64,000 nucleotides of DNA from Bacillus sp. V3B (GTDB lineage: Bacteria > Bacillota > Bacilli > Bacillales > Cytobacillaceae). Under the pieces are notes generated by a model. It had not been told where the DNA came from. It was given only the letters and a program-made list of their open reading frames with translations, and did not search any database. The position numbers were made by a program, and so were the translations under genes. The DNA lies in the NCBI RefSeq assembly GCF_024494465.1, contig NZ_JAETXM010000001.1, positions 310,001-374,000 of the forward strand, in the 5' to 3' direction. This document shows positions 62,524-64,000 of this stretch, piece by piece. Numbering within the stretch: the stretch's first letter is position 1; every line of letters starts with the position of its first letter.

Positions 62524-63627
62524 ATGACTGATTTAAAACGGACACCACTGTTTGATGTATACAAGGAGCATGGTGCGAAAACAATAGATTTTGGTGGTTG
62601 GGATCTACCTGTCCAGTTTTCAAGTATTAAGGAAGAACATACAGCGGTTCGAACAAAAGCTGGATTATTTGATGTTTCTCATATGGGAGAAATCACTGTT
62701 AAAGGAACTGGAAGCTTAGATTATTTACAAAAAATGATGACAAATGATATTGGTAAATTGGAAAATGGAGCTGCCATCTACACCGCAATGTGTTATGAAA
62801 ATGGTGGTACCGTGGATGATTTACTCATTTATAAATTAGAAAATTATGATTATTTACTTATTGTTAATGCTTCTAATATTGAGAAGGACTATAAGTGGCT
62901 ACTTGATCATTCTGAAGGTGATGTCCAGCTTGAAAACATTTCAGGTCAGGTCGGACAGCTTGCTTTGCAAGGACCACTTGCTGAAAAGGTTCTTGCAAAA
63001 TTAGTATCGGGGACTCAGCTATCTAATATAGGCTCTTTTCAGTTTCAAAAAGGTGTAGCCATTAGCGGGAAGAAAACTCTCATTTCTCGTACTGGATACA
63101 CAGGTGAAGATGGTTTTGAAATTTATTGTGATCAAAAGGATACAATTGATCTCTGGAAAGCTATTTTAGATGCTGGTAAAGAATATGGAGTCGTCCCGTG
63201 TGGATTAGGAGCACGTGATACACTACGTTTTGAAGCCACTCTTGCTCTATATGGTCAAGAGTTAACGGCAGACATCAGCCCGCTTGAAGCTAAAATTGGA
63301 TTCGCTGTTAAGTTAGATAAAGAAGCTGATTTTATTGGGAAAGTTGCTTTAAAAGAACAAAAGGAAAATGGTTTATCACGTAAAATTATGGGGATTGAAA
63401 TGATTGATAGAGGGATTCCCCGTCATGGTTATCCTGTTTTTGTTGGTGAAGAACAGATTGGGTTTGTGACTACAGGTACCCAGTCTCCTACTTTACAGAA
63501 AAATGTGGGTCTTGCCTTAATGAATGTTGAGCATGCTACGATCGATCATGAGGTGCAAGTGGGGATTCGTGGAAAACGTTTAAAAGCAAAAGTAGTAAAA
63601 ACACCTTTTTATAAAAGAACGAAGTAA
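62524..63627 (+). CDS. gcvT: Glycine cleavage system T protein (aminomethyltransferase)
   Basis: A 367-residue enzyme that takes the aminomethyl group from lipoyl-H protein and forms methylene-THF and ammonia. Blocks: [26 protein letters not shown] in composition, [41 protein letters not shown] with the catalytic region, and [21 protein letters not shown] choose ATG 62524 over an in-frame TTG at 62515; AAAGGGGGA lies 10 bases upstream. First gene of the gcv operon behind the glycine riboswitch. Confidence 0.95.
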   Translation: MTDLKRTPLFDVYKEHGAKTIDFGGWDLPVQFSSIKEEHTAVRTKAGLFDVSHMGEITVKGTGSLDYLQKMMTNDIGKLENGAAIYTAMCYENGGTVDDLLIYKLENYDYLLIVNASNIEKDYKWLLDHSEGDVQLENISGQVGQLALQGPLAEKVLAKLVSGTQLSNIGSFQFQKGVAISGKKTLISRTGYTGEDGFEIYCDQKDTIDLWKAILDAGKEYGVVPCGLGARDTLRFEATLALYGQELTADISPLEAKIGFAVKLDKEADFIGKVALKEQKENGLSRKIMGIEMIDRGIPRHGYPVFVGEEQIGFVTTGTQSPTLQKNVGLALMNVEHATIDHEVQVGIRGKRLKAKVVKTPFYKRTK

Positions 63628-63647
63628 TGGAAGGGGAGGAAAAGATA

Positions 63648-64000
63648 ATGAAGCATCGCTATTTACCTATGACAGAAACAGATAAACAAGCTATGTTAGA
63701 AACCATTGGTGCAGCTTCTGTTGATGAGTTGTTCAGTGATATTCCTGAGCAGGTGAGATTTAAGGGAGAGTATAATATTAAGAAAGCAAAGTCTGAATCA
63801 GCTCTATTAAAAGAGTTAACACAATTAGCAGGAAAAAATGCTGATTTGCGTTCTAATACATCATTTTTAGGTGCAGGAGTTTATGACCACTATATCCCTG
63901 TTATTGTAGATCATGTTATTTCTCGTTCAGAATTTTATACAGCTTATACACCCTATCAGCCAGAAATTTCTCAAGGGGAATTGCAGGCAATATTTGAATT
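63648..64000 (+). CDS. gcvPA: Glycine dehydrogenase subunit 1 GcvPA (3' end outside window)
   Basis: First 117 codons of the P-protein subunit 1, part of the PLP-dependent glycine decarboxylase: [36 protein letters not shown], and [39 protein letters not shown] in composition, the conserved N-terminal block of the family. GGGGAGGA lies 8 bases upstream and the gene follows gcvT by 20 bases. Cut by the window end; full length is about 448. Confidence 0.95.
   Translation, partial: MKHRYLPMTETDKQAMLETIGAASVDELFSDIPEQVRFKGEYNIKKAKSESALLKELTQLAGKNADLRSNTSFLGAGVYDHYIPVIVDHVISRSEFYTAYTPYQPEISQGELQAIFE

Overview
The window is a chromosomal segment of a low-GC, Gram-positive, endospore-former-type bacterium of the family Bacillaceae. 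Gene order follows the Bacillus subtilis yqfP-yqhH/gcv region almost step by step (ispH, vrrA-like yqfQ, cshB, nfo, yqfT, zur, yqfX, ispG, yqfZ; then yqgB, yqgC, sodA, yqgE, pbpA, pst operon, phoU, rpmG, yqgN-yqgY, glcK, comGA-comGG, yqzE, yqhG, yqhH, glycine riboswitch, gcvT, gcvPA). Strong AGGAGG-type ribosome binding sites, frequent TTG/GTG starts and U-tailed terminators fit this assignment. The species cannot be named from the sequence alone. Both window ends cut a gene (ispH at the left, gcvPA at the right).

Layout. 1-9.0 kb is backbone: isoprenoid enzymes IspH and IspG, RNA helicase CshB, endonuclease IV, and a zinc-uptake operon znuC-znuB-zur with its own Zur box. 9.1-24.3 kb replaces the short yqfZ-yqgB gap of B. 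subtilis with about 15 kb of accessory genes: a chemoreceptor, two closely related GntR/FadR-type repressors, two secondary transporters, a P5C-reductase-like oxidoreductase, a 28-residue peptide gene, an unknown 111-residue protein, two different plant-type 2Fe-2S ferredoxins, a creatininase-family amidohydrolase, a haem-oxygenase-like diiron oxidase (HDO/CADD type) with a full ligand set, an aldehyde dehydrogenase, a GlcG/HbpS-like protein and a split chromate-transporter pair. Copies of a short palindrome (T-N-GTATAC-N-A) lie in most of the promoter regions of this block, so it looks like one regulon and probably one oxidative catabolic pathway for an unknown, possibly nitrogen-containing, substrate. 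This is the most novel part of the window.

24.4-36.3 kb returns to backbone: an Fnr-type oxygen sensor next to sodA, PbpA, and a PhoP-controlled pstS-pstC-pstA-pstB-phoU phosphate system. 36.3-39.7 kb holds two membrane-anchored proteins of unknown role and a DUF4912 plus glycosyltransferase-4 pair that may make a glucan. 39.8-54.7 kb has rpmG, folate and lactate metabolism (ldh under a perfect Rex site and a perfect CcpA cre site), rhomboid protease GluP, glucokinase, an LtaS-family enzyme, a cell-wall endopeptidase, several small conserved Bacillus proteins, a MidA-type methyltransferase and a cysteine-containing HTH regulator. 55.1-59.4 kb is the comG competence pseudopilus operon. 59.5-62 kb holds yqhG and the SNF2-type helicase yqhH on the minus strand, and 62.2-64 kb a tandem glycine riboswitch driving the glycine-cleavage operon.

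Dispersed repeats are visible in intergenic positions: two members of a CTAGCTYC...CGCTTTTCT element (16.8 and 53.4 kb), palindromes built on GGTGTC-GACACC (4.1, 45.9 and 59.4 kb) and a 26-bp tandem duplication (62.0 kb). No tRNA, rRNA, CRISPR array, prophage or transposase was seen.
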